Shown here piece by piece: positions 46,261 to 57,602 of a stretch of 64,000 nucleotides of DNA. Both the position numbers and the translations under genes were made by a program. Each line of letters starts with the position of its first letter. Position 1 is the stretch's first letter. Location: contig NC_081409.1 of the NCBI RefSeq assembly GCF_030272615.1, positions 646,136,468-646,200,467 on the forward strand, written 5' to 3'. The stretch comes from Cryptomeria japonica (taxonomy: Eukaryota; Streptophyta; Pinopsida; Cupressales; Cupressaceae). Below the pieces are notes generated by a model. The model saw only the letters and a list, made by a program, of their open reading frames with translations. It searched no databases and was not told the DNA's origin.

Positions 46261-47010
46261 CCCATACCAAATTTCTTCAATAATTCCCTAGCATAATTAG
46301 TTTGATAGATGAAAATACCTTTATTAGTCTAAGTAATCTGCAAACATAAGAAAATTTTCATTTCCCCAATCAAAGACATTTCAAATTCTTTCTCCATATT
46401 CTTAGAAAATTCTATGCATAACTTATCTTCACCTCCAAAAATGATGTCATCAACAAATACTTCAATAATAAGTATATCATCATCAATGACCTTATAATAT
46501 AAACTATTGTCAGCATTACCCTTAGTAAAACCAAGCTTCAAAAGATATTTATCCAACCTTGCATACCAAGCTCTAGGTGCTTGTTTCAATCCATATAAAG
46601 CTTTCCTTAATTTGAAGACCATGTTTGTATCATCTCAAAGTGAAAAACCATCAGGTTTCTCAATATAAACTTCCTCATCAAGATCCCCATTAAAAAATGC
46701 ACACTTAACATCCATCTAATAAACCTTGTAGTTTTTATGGGCAGCATAGGCAAGAAATAATCTTACAACTTCAATCCTAGCTATAGGTGCAAAAGTCTCA
46801 CCATAATCAATTTCTTCCTTCTAAGAATATCCTTTACAAACCAATCTAGCCTTATTCCTTACAACTTGACCATCCTAATTCAATTTATAACTAAAAACTC
46901 ATTTAGTTTCAATAACAACTTTATTTTTAGGTCGGGGAACTAAAGTCCATGTGTTATTCTTCTCAATTTGATCTAATTCTTCTTCCATAGCTTTCAACCA
47001 ACATTTATCT
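46261..47010 (-). pseudogene. D reverse transcriptase domain
   Basis: [20 protein letters not shown] near 46560-46615 and IEVFVDDIIFGGEDKL near 46440-46480 identify copia RT with an FVDD catalytic box. Upstream pieces ([13 protein letters not shown] near 46660-46700) are separated by stops. Confidence 0.88.
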
Positions 47011-47625
47011 TTAAATTCTTCAATTACTGATACCGATTCAATGAGAAATTAAACATACCTCATTATTTGCTAGTCTTCTTCTTGTCATTACTCCATTGTT
47101 CTTATCCCCAATGATCTGTTCTTCTAAATGATTCAATCTCACATACCTATGAGTCTTTTGAATCTATGTTCCTCTTCTCAGTTCTTCAGTTACTGTTGAA
47201 ATTTTTGATACTACCAGAGTAACTCGTTTAACACTTTGTTCGGGTAAAGATGCTATCAGATTAGATATAATCATTTCCACCACTAGTTCTTTCTCATAAA
47301 TTTTGATTTGACTTCTATTCAACTCATCCACCTTGACATTAGCACTCTCCACAATTCTCTACAATATCTTGTTATAACATCTATATGCCTTGCTTTCATT
47401 AGTATAAGCAATAAATATGCCTTCATCACATCTAGGATTAAATTTTCCAATGATATCATCTCTCTTGATATAACATTTAGTACCAAATATTCTGAAATAC
47501 TTAACTGTAGGTGTACTGCCAAACCATAATTCATAAAGTGTCTTACCAATTTCTCCTTTGATATGTACCATGTTGAATGTATAAACCATTGTGCTCACTG
47601 CTTCTCTCTAGTAGATATGAAATGA
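47011..47625 (-). pseudogene. D integrase C-terminal remnant, catalytic core deleted
   Basis: Only the end of integrase remains: EKQ.AQWFIHST/VHIKGEIGKTLYELWFG, FGTKCYIKRDDIIGKFNPRCDEG and RCYNK. The join near 47620-47635 passes directly from the pre-integrase GNIFH motif to the part homologous to IYWREAVST in G. The HHCC finger and all three catalytic acids, about 0.6 kb by comparison with C, are gone. Confidence 0.85.
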
Positions 47626-48165
47626 AATATATTACCTTTTGTCTGTGTACCGGTTGAAATCTCCAAACCAAATCAGTTAATGATTTTGCATTTTCCAGCC
47701 TTGAACTGTAATTGAAATCCCTTATCTACCAATTGTCCTACACTCAAAAGATTATACCTTAAACCTTCAACATAGTAAATATTATCATTATTTTTCTTAC
47801 CATCCAATTATATAGTTCCTTTTCCTTTGATCATACAGGCTTTTTCATCTCCAAATCTAACTAAACCGCCATCAAATTCTTGCAAAGATAGAAACTTCCC
47901 TTTATCTCCAGTCATATGATGTAAACAACCACTATCAATTACCCATTCATCCTTGTATTCAATTTTAGCAGCAAGTGCCTTCTCTTCAGGTACATTCTCT
48001 TCCAGTTCTAGAACATCTTCCTTGATAGCTAGGAACACCCATTCCTTCCCATTGTCAGAACCACTAGCAAAGTCTTCTGTCGGTTCATCATCAGAATCAG
48101 TAACACCTTCCTCATTCTCTATGTAGCCTGATTTATCTTTGTTTTTCATGTACTTATACTTGTTA
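47626..48165 (-). pseudogene. D protease and linker
   Basis: EWVIDSGCLHHMTGDKGKFL near 47885-47950 holds the catalytic D-S-G, followed by GLVRFGDEKACMIKGKGTI and LLSVGQLVDKGFQLQFKAG. Upstream is an acidic linker (DSDDEPTEDFASGSDNGKEW). Mostly open except for the TAA near 47808. Confidence 0.86.
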
Positions 48166-49121
48166 TGATATCCATGGTTAGGCTTAAAAGATCTTCTAAC
48201 TCTTTCTTCAAATTATGAATTCCTTTCAGGAGATCTAGATTCAAAATGACCAATCTTATTACATGTAAAACATTTAAAATGTGTTTTTCCTTCATACTTA
48301 CTTCCTACATGTCCTTTAGGTACTCTTCTAGCAAATAGTGCTTCAAGTTTCTCAAACTCATCATCTTCTCTGTTCATATCATCCAATTCCTTTACATATA
48401 AAGATTTTCAATCTTGCTTACTGGTTGCTAATGCAGATGCATGAAAAGCAGGTTCAGACTTCACAACTCTAGAAGGTCCAAATTCTTCAAGCTCAAAAGC
48501 AGATAATTCTCCAACCAAGGTATCTTTTTTGACAGATGTATTAGCCATTTTTCTCAGTTCATTAATTGTAGTAGCCTTCATTTTGTAAACCAGTGGTAGG
48601 GCTCTCAGAACTTTAGAAACTATTTCATCTTCACTCAGAGTTCCACCACAACATTGAATTCTCATAACAATCTCATTTATCCTTTCCATGAATGCAATAA
48701 TCCTTTCATCTTCTTTCATCTTCAAGTTTTCATATCTCACCCAGTAACCATCAAGTTTAGCAATCTTCATAGTAGGGTCACCTTCATTAAGATTCTCCAA
48801 CTTATCCCATATAGCCTTTCCATATGATTTGTCAATTAATAACATTATTTGTTGATCAGAAAGTGTACACAAGAGGGCTTCTCTTACTCTACAATCATTC
48901 TCAAGATCCTTATCCAAGTTTGTTGGAGGAGGATTTCCAGATGCCATATTATGAGGTGTAACACCATTTTGTGTGATCTCCCAAATCTCCTTACCGAGAC
49001 ATCTCAGATGAGTCTCCATTTGAATCTTCCATACTCTGTAATTTGTTCTATCAAGCCTAGGAGTATCTCTCCGAAAGATAGCTCTAGATGAACTAGATGA
49101 ACTTGAACTATTAGTCGCCAT
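48166..49121 (-). pseudogene. D gag (UBN2-type) with zinc knuckle
   Basis: Starts MATNSSSSSSSSRAIFRRD at 49119-49121 and is open for 237 codons: LDRTNYRVWKIQMETHLRCL, ENDCRVREALLCTLSDQQIM, CCGGTLSEDEIVSKVLRALP and FELEEFGPSRVV. A stop follows at 48408. A knuckle (CFTCNKIGHFESR) lies near 48240-48280. Clear homologue of C gag. Confidence 0.9.
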
Positions 49122-49167
49122 AGGATCTTACTCAAGTGGTTAAGCTTTCTACAGAGAGGACCAAAGC

Positions 49168-49179
49168 TTTGATACCAAT
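49168..49179 (-). promoter_or_regulatory. D primer-binding site
   Basis: TGGTATCAAAGC on the minus strand, one base from the initiator-Met site TGGTATCAGAGC (G to A). Confidence 0.85.
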
Positions 49180-49817
49180 TATTAGACAGTTCAAATATCT
49201 AGACGACAACTGAGAGGGAGGGTGAATCAGCTGTCATAGAATACCAGAACATTTAGCAATTAAAAATTTAATACTAGAACCCAAAACATTAATACCAGAA
49301 TGCCTAAACCAAATATAGGAATAGCAGTTAAACCAATTAAGCATAAACAATAATCAGAGAATAAATACCATCCACATGACACTAAGATTTATATGTAAAA
49401 AAATTTGTAAAGGGAAAAACCATACTGGGAAGCCTACCCACAGTCAAATAATACTTCTACAGTAAGTATGTGAATTTCCATCAGCATCCTGAATCCATAC
49501 CAAAAGCGGCACCAACACCACTTATTCATATCATCAAAGATCATCAAAAGCTCTGCCGATGAAACCCTCGTTGGAACCTCAAACCAAGCTTCCAAGCAAG
49601 TAGGATAGCATTCGATCACCAGACCCAAACCAACCAACTGAATATGAACATGAGTAAGCCAATTCTATAACCAAATCATACCGGATCCAAACCAACCAGA
49701 AACCACTTAGCCTATCGGGACCAGAAGGGTCTCAGTAAAGCATCCAAAACAACTATTGTTGACATCAATGACAAAACATCAATGCAACAAACAATCAATT
49801 CCTCCAAATGACCAACA
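49180..49817 (-). repeat. D 5' LTR with internal deletion
   Basis: TATTAGACAGTT...GACCAACA. It lacks about 0.5 kb of the middle of the LTR, jumping from AGTATGTGAATTT to CCATCAGCATCC near 49476. Confidence 0.87.
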
Positions 49818-50147
49818 CTAATGATCCAACAACAACCATTTATCCAACAACAACCAATGGTCCAACATATTAAACCATAACAATCAATGGTGCAATTCCA
49901 AAAATATTCTCAATCAATCAATATCAATATCATTGGTCCTTTTATAGGCCTCGACCTTTTTTCCAAAAAAAAAATCATTGGTCCTTTGTCAATACAATCA
50001 TGGATCTTATACAGGTTGTAGTATACTCGAAACTAGACCATGTCCTATCTTAGATGGGGTACAACATTCCCTGAAACCAAGCAACATGATCATCCTATCA
50101 TCATCCCAAACAACATTATCACTTTTGACAACAAGATCAGAATGGTT
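49818..50147 (+). pseudogene. H gag-like frame, right part
   Basis: Continues the QQQP repeats after D (49822-49861) and then a decayed Gln-rich segment. A last open piece reads WGTTFPETKQHDHPIIIPNN near 50050-50120, just before E. No retroelement enzyme motif. Confidence 0.5.
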
Positions 50148-50152
50148 GTTTG
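50148..50152. repeat. Target-site duplication of E, left copy
   Basis: GTTTG, repeated exactly at 57603-57607. Confidence 0.92.
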
Positions 50153-51279
50153 GGATGGACTTGAAATGCACTAAGAGGGAGGGGTGAATCAGTGACACCA
50201 AAAATAAAACTACTTTAAACACTAACTGGTAGATGAACTTAACAAAAATTTAAACAAAATGCATGTAATCCAAAATATTATAGTAGCATCCACAATAAGT
50301 AAAACATCCACCATAACACAAGTGTTTGTACGTGGAAAACACAAATAGGTGAACACCATGGTGAGATGGAACTCACAAGTTAACTTTCTGCAGTAATAGA
50401 TAACTGACTGATTAGGGTCTACAAAGTGCTCTGCTAGGAGCTAATCTTGTTAGAGATCCCAAAGCTTGATTAGAAGCTTATACCTTATTAAAGGTAGTAC
50501 CCTGTTAGGAGTAACCTCGATGGAGGATTTTTGAACCCAAACTAATGGATCACCCTGTTAGAGGATTTATACATTGAAGCTTGTTAGAGCTTACTCGGTT
50601 AGGGGATTTGAATTCTGTTGTGATTGTTAGAAAACAACAAGATTGGTTTAATCCGTTTGAGTAGCTCACAATAGTTGCTTGATTAGATCCTTTTAAGCAT
50701 AAACACTACACTTTTGCATACTCTGCAACTTAACTTTTTTTCTCTTTTGCACACAACATATCACTTTCACTCATCATAAAATAATACATTGAGATGTCAA
50801 TACATAGACATTAAGATTTCATGTCGGCCATAATAAATCATAACACAATTCCTAGGTGTAGTGTATTTGGTCAAGTGATCATAACACATCACAAAAAAAA
50901 TACCGCCAAAATTTGTCAGTGAGATAACTCATCACGATTTGTGGTAACTCATCACAAAATCAACAAATACCAGTTGGAACAATTAATGCCGGTTTGAGTT
51001 AAATAAATAAACCGGTATCCTTGAATCTTCTGATAGAATCTTCGCTTGATCTATATCTTGATGTCGACTAATGTGTATCCACTGGTTGTCTTCTATACAT
51101 ATACCGATTATCACAAAACACCGGTTTAGAGATAAACCTCTTAGTATAGCTTCTATCATACTAGTTGTAGTATAAACAACTTGAAGTTATACCGGTAGAC
51201 AATATAAACATATGTGTGTGTATGTGTTTCATCAATGACAACATATGATGAATTCATTACAATCATCATCAAGCCAACA
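50153..51279 (-). repeat. E 3' LTR
   Basis: GGATGGACTTG...AAGCCAACA, closely matched by 56482-57602. Includes GAGGGAGGGGTGAATCAGTG at the left. The outermost base pair has decayed from TG. Confidence 0.92.
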
Positions 51280-51442
51280 ATCTCCCCCTTTGGCATTGAT
51301 GGCAACACTTAGAAAATATTTACAGTAATACCACTAAGTGTGCATACAAAAAAAATTTTACACATATACACATGCTCTCCCTTAATGCATACATTATACA
51401 AAATTTTCAAAAACACATATATATTTCTACTCCCCCTTTGAC
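51280..51442 (-). promoter_or_regulatory. E polypurine tracts
   Basis: CCAAAGGGGGAGAT on the minus strand next to the LTR, and GTCAAAGGGGGAGTAG at 51428-51442, with a weaker run near 51385. Confidence 0.78.
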
Positions 51443-51532
51443 AACAATACCAAATTGAAAAAGAAAAATATATATATATATAGAAATTTGTATCAAAGTG
51501 TTCAGCATATACAACAATAACCTAAATAAAGT

Positions 51533-54500
51533 TCATGCATTAGCTAATCTCATAAAAATATCATGAAAGTTCTTCTTCAACTGAGATATGGCATTTGTCC
51601 ATGTTGCCAGCACGTTCTCAATGTACTCTTTTGTAGATATAAGCTGTGAATGGAATTCTTCCATTGAGTCCAGTGTATAGGTTTCAGGAGTTGCTAAGAT
51701 AGCTTCTACATTTGAGGAGGCTCTCTGTAATATGTCCACTTGTGATGTGAGTAGACTCTTGAGATCCTTGAGAGACCGGAGTCTCTTTGCCTTCTCATGA
51801 TCATAAGTCTCCAACCTATTGTGAAAATTATCTACAGATTTGCTAAAAGCAAATATAGAGTCCTGAAGTGGGATATATGCATTGCATATCCTTGCTAGCT
51901 CTTTCTTTGTGTCTATTTGTCATTTAGTGATATCAAAATAACATAATGAAACATTAGAGGTAGAAGAAAGATACTTTCCTCTTGTTTTAATAGCTTTGCT
52001 CAACAAATATTTTTTATTTGACAAAGTTGTTTTGCCAGTATCAATGTCCTTTGCAAGTTTCTCCCCATACTTCTTCTTGTGACTTTTCTTAGCATAGGTC
52101 TGAGAAGCTTCTTCAACTGACTTGATTTGATTAGATTCCTCTGCAACTAATAGACCAAGTTTTCTAATAGGAATGGACATATGTGTTGTAGATGATTTCG
52201 ATAGCAGACCGGATAGAATATCTACTACATTCTGAATTGTTTCTGTCTCAATCCTTTTCTCTTCCAGTCTCTTCTTATGCGCTCTATATTGCATGACATT
52301 AGCAATATTCATTATTTTGGATGCACTCATGTTGTTAACATCAATAGGCCTTGAAATTCCTAATGAATTATTATCATCCTCATCAATCTGTGGAGTGACT
52401 AATGGCTTTGTCGATTCAGACGATGTAACCTTAACGATTGTTTTCTCTTGATTCTTCTATGTTTCCTTTTTAGAACTCTGTGAGACAATAATTTCCATAG
52501 AATCCTTTTAAGTTTCTTTTAAGACTGGTGGAGATTGGAGTTTCTCCCATTGTTCTGATTCTAGTGGATTGTCCACTTTCAGTTGATTTGTTGGTTACTC
52601 AACTAAAGTAACTTGTAGATCAATGGTTGTTGGATGTTCCATATCTGGTGCAGTGTTGTCTCTAGATAGATCAACTGAATCCTAAACATCATCATCAACA
52701 TGAATAATAGTGTCATCCTTCTTCTTGACAGGATAGACCTCATCAGCTTGACCAATCTCTTCTTCATCCATTTCTGATTGATTGACAATAGTGACAATAT
52801 TATCCTCATTCATAGAGGATTGGATGAGCTCTTCCATCCGTTTGATTTCATAGACAATTCGATGGGTCTCAGTTTCAATAATTTCTCTCTTTCCACTGAG
52901 TAACTTCAGTCTTCTTGCTTTGAACATAAACTGATATTTGTATCGATCGACTAAAGCACTAATTTCATCTTTAGAAAATTCAAGAAAATATTGTACAAAT
53001 ATCTCATCAATAATTTCCTTTTCCAATTTTATACCTTCGTCCCATTTATCCAAAAGAATATTGTACAAAGATATTGAAATAACCTTTTCCAGTTCATGTG
53101 GATATCTATTGTAATGACACAGATGAGTGATTACTTGTTGAATGATTTGCTTCTTCTCATCTTCAGTGAAGGAATCAAAATGGTCTTTGACATTGTCAAA
53201 TCTATTCCTTCCTAGTGTCTTCATTGTTCTTTCAAAATGGGTTTTAGGCTTGTAAGATGCTATATCAATAGGCACGGTTGTCTTTGGCACTTCCTTTACT
53301 ATCTTTTCTATTCTACCAGTAGCTTTCATCTTCTTATTTGTCAGTGCTCTCAGATTCTTCATTAAGAATTAACTTATGACCTCTTTTCTTTGTCACATTC
53401 TCCTTCTTTATATAGACTTGAGGTGTTCGTTCTTTTTTGGTTTGGATACTCCAAGTCACCCTTGTATTCTTTATCACTAGAGGTGCCTCATCAGTTTTCT
53501 TTTTCTTTCATTTTCCACTTGTGGTAGGAGTAGTACTATTTTTGCCTTGTGTATCCTGGAATACCAAAATATCTAGTTTTGCCTTCTTTTTGTCTTTAGG
53601 AGATGCCAATAGTTTATTATCATAACCAACCTGTAAGTCATGGTTCACCTCATAACTCATGTCTTCCATTTCCTCTTCTCTCGACTCAATTGCTTGCATC
53701 AAACAAAAATCAGTGGTAACAGTAAAGACAATTTCTTTTGCAAAATGACTTACCACATCTTCAAGCAATCTCATTCTCATGCTCATCTTCTTCTGAAACT
53801 CATTGAAATACTTATTCATAGCAGCAGGGAAAGTATTCTTTACAGCCTTGATGTTGTTCTTGATTTGTGTTGATATCGGTAGGTCTTTTGATCACTCAAT
53901 ATCACCTATTCCTAGTAGAAAATTTTAAAAATAAAAGAATAACCCAACTAATAGCTGACCATACTTGAACTTAAGACTATTGTCCTTCTTGATAGATTGC
54001 AAATTTAAAAACAATTGTCTCCTAATTTCCTCACAAAGATCATAATTTTTATTTTCAACTATCATCTTGTAAGTTGTATGAATTGCTGCAGATGGAATGC
54101 TATTTAGTCTACTGGAGTAAAATACTCGGTAGCCTATCACTATTGCTGCCAATTTCATAGATGGATCTCTGATATTGTTAACAGAAAAAGCATGATTGTC
54201 AGATGTTGAACCGATTAAAGAGAATACCATCTCTTTTGAAATTCATCTTAACTCAGGTACTACATCGGTTGAGAAATAACCAGTTACATCTTGAATGTCT
54301 TCCTTGGTAATTGTGTGAGTTCTCTCTAAGTACATGTTCTCACCATGAACTCAACTCAAAATGATTCTTATATGCTCATCCTCAAAATATTCTAGAAAAT
54401 AAGTGGTGTTGTGAAACCCTTTCTCAAAAACCCTAGCATATTGTGTATGAATCTTTCCATTCTCATCACAGAGGGATTTTAGCTGAGTGTAAATGTATAG

Positions 54501-54674
54501 TGATCCTAGATCCTCTATCTTACAATCAATATAACTTGACAAATATCCTTTTACTAAAACTCCACTCTAAACCTGTGATAATGAATTATATGACACAATT
54601 TATCTTGCCTCTACAACTTCCATTGGCTCAGATGTAATCATTAACCTTTCTACAGACTTTAAAGATGATGTCAT
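51533..54674 (-). pseudogene. E ORF2: large unknown protein (about 1,050 codons), homologous to A ORF2
   Basis: Start ATG at 54672-54674 (MTSSLKSVERLMITSEP), end at 51533 (FMRLANA). One frameshift near 53400-53500 and several stops. Blocks shared with A in the same order: IGYRVFYSSRLNSIPSAAIH against IGYYFFQSTRENSVPCAAVD; GQLLVGLFFYF against GSLLVCMFFYF; FNEFQKKM...FCLMQAIE against FSKFQEKM...YCYVNAVE; a middle block with KARRLKLLSGKRE against ALKLMNG; and a helical tail. A Lys/Glu-rich linker replaces the TEDTSNK region of A. No enzyme motif is visible. It could be a structural, packaging or host-derived protein; none of these is shown. Confidence 0.77.
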
Positions 54675-55248
54675 TGCAGATGAACAAGATTTGAAGCAAG
54701 ATTTTCAAAGAATACCTTTTCTTACACACGCTGCCTTGTTTTACTAGTTAAACACTCAAAGTGCACACCAATTGATCTTCTGCAACCTTTAAATCAACTT
54801 TATCACAAATCACAATTCAACTTCGACAATTATCAGCTAACAATATTTCTGAACTCAATAAGCGCTCCAAATTTATTTCTCGAATGCGTTAGGGTAAAAA
54901 TAATAAAGCAAAAACACGCTTTTATCTTTTTTACCTACTGCATTAAATGCTCGCCTATTAGGTTTACAAACCTTAATTTCACCGCTCAAGGAGAAAACTG
55001 ATTGATAACATATTGACAAAAAGTTATCAAAATTACATGCTTCAAAATTCTCTTACCACTCATTCATCTCAAGGGGTCTGGAGGTGGATTTTCCGTTAAT
55101 CTCCCCTTAGCCACATTTAAAAGGCTTGATTCACCAGTGCAATGTTCTCTTCACTAGGTGAAGGAACAGTTTCTTCTCCAGGTGAGTCATCACTTTTCTT
55201 CTTCCATATCCTATTCATTTCCTCTCTGGTTTCTTCAATAGTAACTTT
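54675..55248 (-). promoter_or_regulatory. E ORF1-ORF2 spacer with motifs shared with A
   Basis: Plus-strand TTCTCGAATGCGTTAGGGTA (54877), CAAAAACACGCTTTTA (54909) and CATTAAATGC (54941) match A at 30715, 30746 and 30807. GATAAAAG on the minus strand near 54921 could be a TATA box for ORF2. Inference only. Confidence 0.5.
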
Positions 55249-56419
55249 CTACTTTCCTTTCTGGTCCTTAGAAGGATTAACTGGTTTTCTATTTCTAGAT
55301 CTATAGAATTTTGCTAAATGCCTCGGTCTGTTATAGTGATAGCAAGCCATACCAGATGATTTCCAAAGTCCTGCATTTCCTCTCCCAGTTCTTCTTCTGC
55401 AGTTCATAGCCACATGACCAAAGTTATTACAAATGGGGCAAATGACATTTGTTACCTTTTCCATCTCAAATGGACTAAATTGTCATAAGGTCTTTGCCAA
55501 TTCATGTTGACCTGGTTGTCAAAATTCCTCATCTAGTTGTCATTCGGTCTTGGATGCATATGTGGTACAGGATTATTTTCTCCTTATCTGCACTCAAGAG
55601 ATCTATGTCCATACATTCTGAATGTGAAGAAATGACATTCAAATTTCTTGGACACATGTCTAGCATTAGTATTGTAGCTTGCATTTCTGTTAGGTTTGTC
55701 TTTATAAACATTTGCAGTGTGACTAGGTTTATGGAAAACAAAGAAAAAATAGGTTTAAAGACCTTCTTACTGGTAGGCTTCTTGTTCTTAGGAGCAGATT
55801 TGTTCTTAACAATGTTGCTCTTGTTACCGGAGGATTCACCTTTTTCAGATGTGTGAAAACCAAGTCCAGAGGTATCACCTTTTATCCTTTGTGATTGAAT
55901 TTGTTCTTCAAGCAAGGTAGAACTCATATTGAACTTATCCAATTTCTCATTAGCTTCAGTAAGCTATTTGGTGAGATCTTCATTATGCTTTGATGGGTTC
56001 TCTCTCAGAGATGATGCTAATTCAAGATTTAGTTGTAAGTTCTCCTTTTCTTCTCTTTCAGCATTCAAATACTCATGCAAGGTAGCATTCTCTCACTTGA
56101 TCTTGGTAATCTTATGATTTGTTTCCTTGATAAGATCTTCAATAGCTCTTCTGGCTTCTAGTTCCTAACTCATGCAGATAGTAAGACCTTCTAGCTCTCT
56201 CCTCAGATTTAGTTTTTCACCATTTAACTTTTCAACCTCCTCAGCTAAAGCATCAATATTGGCTTCATCTAAAGAAATATTATCAGATATCTCTCATAGT
56301 TGTTCAGTAAGCTCCCTCCTTTTGACTTGTGAAGCTTTTAGTTTGACCCTAAGGGTTTCAAGCTCATTTCTGCAAGCTTCTAGCTCTCTAGCCATCTCCA
56401 AGTAGCTCATGTCTCCCAT
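55249..56419 (-). pseudogene. E ORF1: gag-like coiled coil and zinc knuckle protein
   Basis: Start ATG at 56417-56419 (MGDMSYLEMARELEACRNEL), 62 bases inside the LTR, the same spacing as in A. A long heptad-rich coiled coil runs to about 55900, then a basic region and a CPICNNFGHVAMNC knuckle near 55400-55440. GMACYHYNRPRHLAKF follows, which aligns with GMACFNCHKPGHLAGD in A but has lost its cysteines. Stops and one frameshift (about 55500) interrupt it. Confidence 0.8.
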
Positions 56420-56467
56420 GGTGGTTTCAAGGTTCCCTTCTAAGTGATTAGGCTTCAAATAAGTTTG

Positions 56468-56479
56468 GCTCTGATACCA
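56468..56479 (-). promoter_or_regulatory. E primer-binding site
   Basis: TGGTATCAGAGC on the minus strand beside the 5' LTR, a perfect match to the copia initiator-Met site. Confidence 0.9.
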
Positions 56480-56481
56480 AC

Positions 56482-57602
56482 TGATGGACTTGAAATGCAC
56501 TGGGGGGGGTGTGAATCAGTGACACCAAAAATAAAACTACTTCAAACACTAACCGATAGATGAACTTAACAAAACTTTTAAACACAATGCATGTAATCCA
56601 AAATATTATAACAGCGTCCACAATAAGTAAAACATCCACCATAATACAAGTGTTTGTACGTGGAAAACCCAAATAGGTAAAAACCATGGTGAGATGGAAC
56701 TCGCAAGTTAACTATCTACAGTAATAGATAATTGACCGGTTAGGGTCTACAAAATGCTCTACTAGGAGTGAATCTTGTTAGAGATCCCAAAGCTTGATTA
56801 GAAGCTTATACCTTGTTAAAGGTAGTACCCTGTTAGGAGTAACCTCGGTGGAGGATTTCTGAACCCAAACTAATGGATCACCCTATTAGAGGATTTATAC
56901 ATTGAAGCTTGTTAGAGCTTACCCGGTTAGGAGATTTGAATTTTGTTGTGATTGTTAGAAAACAACAAGATTGGTTTGATCTATTTGAGTAGCACAATAG
57001 TTTCTTGATCATATTCTTTTAAGCATAAACACTGCTCTTCTGCATACTCTGCAACTTAACTTCTTTTTCTCTTTCGCACACAACATATCACTTTCACTCA
57101 TCATAAAATAATACATTGAGATGTTAATGTATAGACATTAAGATTTCATGTCGGTCATAAGAAATAACACAATTTCCTAGGTGCAGTGTATCGAGTCAAG
57201 TGATCATAACACATCACAAAAAAAATACCGCCAAAATTTGTCAGTGGGATAACTCATCATGATTTGTGGTAACTCATCACAAAATCAACAAATACTGGTT
57301 GGAACAATCAATACCGGTTTGAGTTAAATAAATAAACCGTTATCCTTGAATCTTCTGATAGAATCTCCACTTGATCTTCATCTTGATGCCGACTAATGTG
57401 TATCCACTAGTTGTCTTCTATACATATACTGGTTATCACAAAATATCAGTTTAGAGATAAACCTCTTAGTATATCTTCTATCATACTGATTGTAGTATAA
57501 ACAACTTAAAGTTATACCAGTAGACAATATAAACATATGTGTGTATGTGTTCCATCAATGACAACATATGATGAATTCATTACAACCATCATCAAGCCAA
57601 CA
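56482..57602 (-). repeat. E 5' LTR
   Basis: TGATGGACTTG...AAGCCAACA, near-identical to 50153-51279 by eye. TSD GTTTG follows at 57603-57607. Confidence 0.92.

Larger units (their letters stand above)
38088..49817 (-). mobile_element. Element D: Ty1/copia retrotransposon, integrase core deleted, contains F
   Basis: Minus-strand copia element in the H gag repeat. The 3' LTR is at 38088-38772 plus 44615-45098 (split by F), and the 5' LTR at 49180-49817 has an internal deletion. Polyprotein frames run 49121 to 45507 in the order gag, protease, integrase C-terminus, RT, RNase H. Flanks read CCAATG and CTAATG, an imperfect TSD. It is closely related to G (63969 onward starts with the same LTR) and less closely to C. 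Multiple stops plus the integrase deletion make it inactive. Confidence 0.9.
50153..57602 (-). mobile_element. Element E: non-autonomous LTR retrotransposon, same plan as A
   Basis: LTRs at 50153-51279 and 56482-57602, perfect TSD GTTTG, intact initiator-Met primer site and polypurine tract. On the minus strand the 5.2-kb interior carries ORF1 (coiled coil, zinc knuckle), a 0.57-kb spacer with motifs in common with A, and ORF2 of about 1,050 codons homologous to ORF2 of A. No protease, RT, RNase H or integrase. LTR sequences of A and E differ greatly except for the terminal and TGAATCAGT blocks, so the two are distinct families of one group rather than recent copies. Confidence 0.92.

Noticed and set aside
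53437-53873. Plus-strand ORFs opposite E ORF2
   Set aside because: Antisense shadows of a region with clear protein homology on the minus strand.
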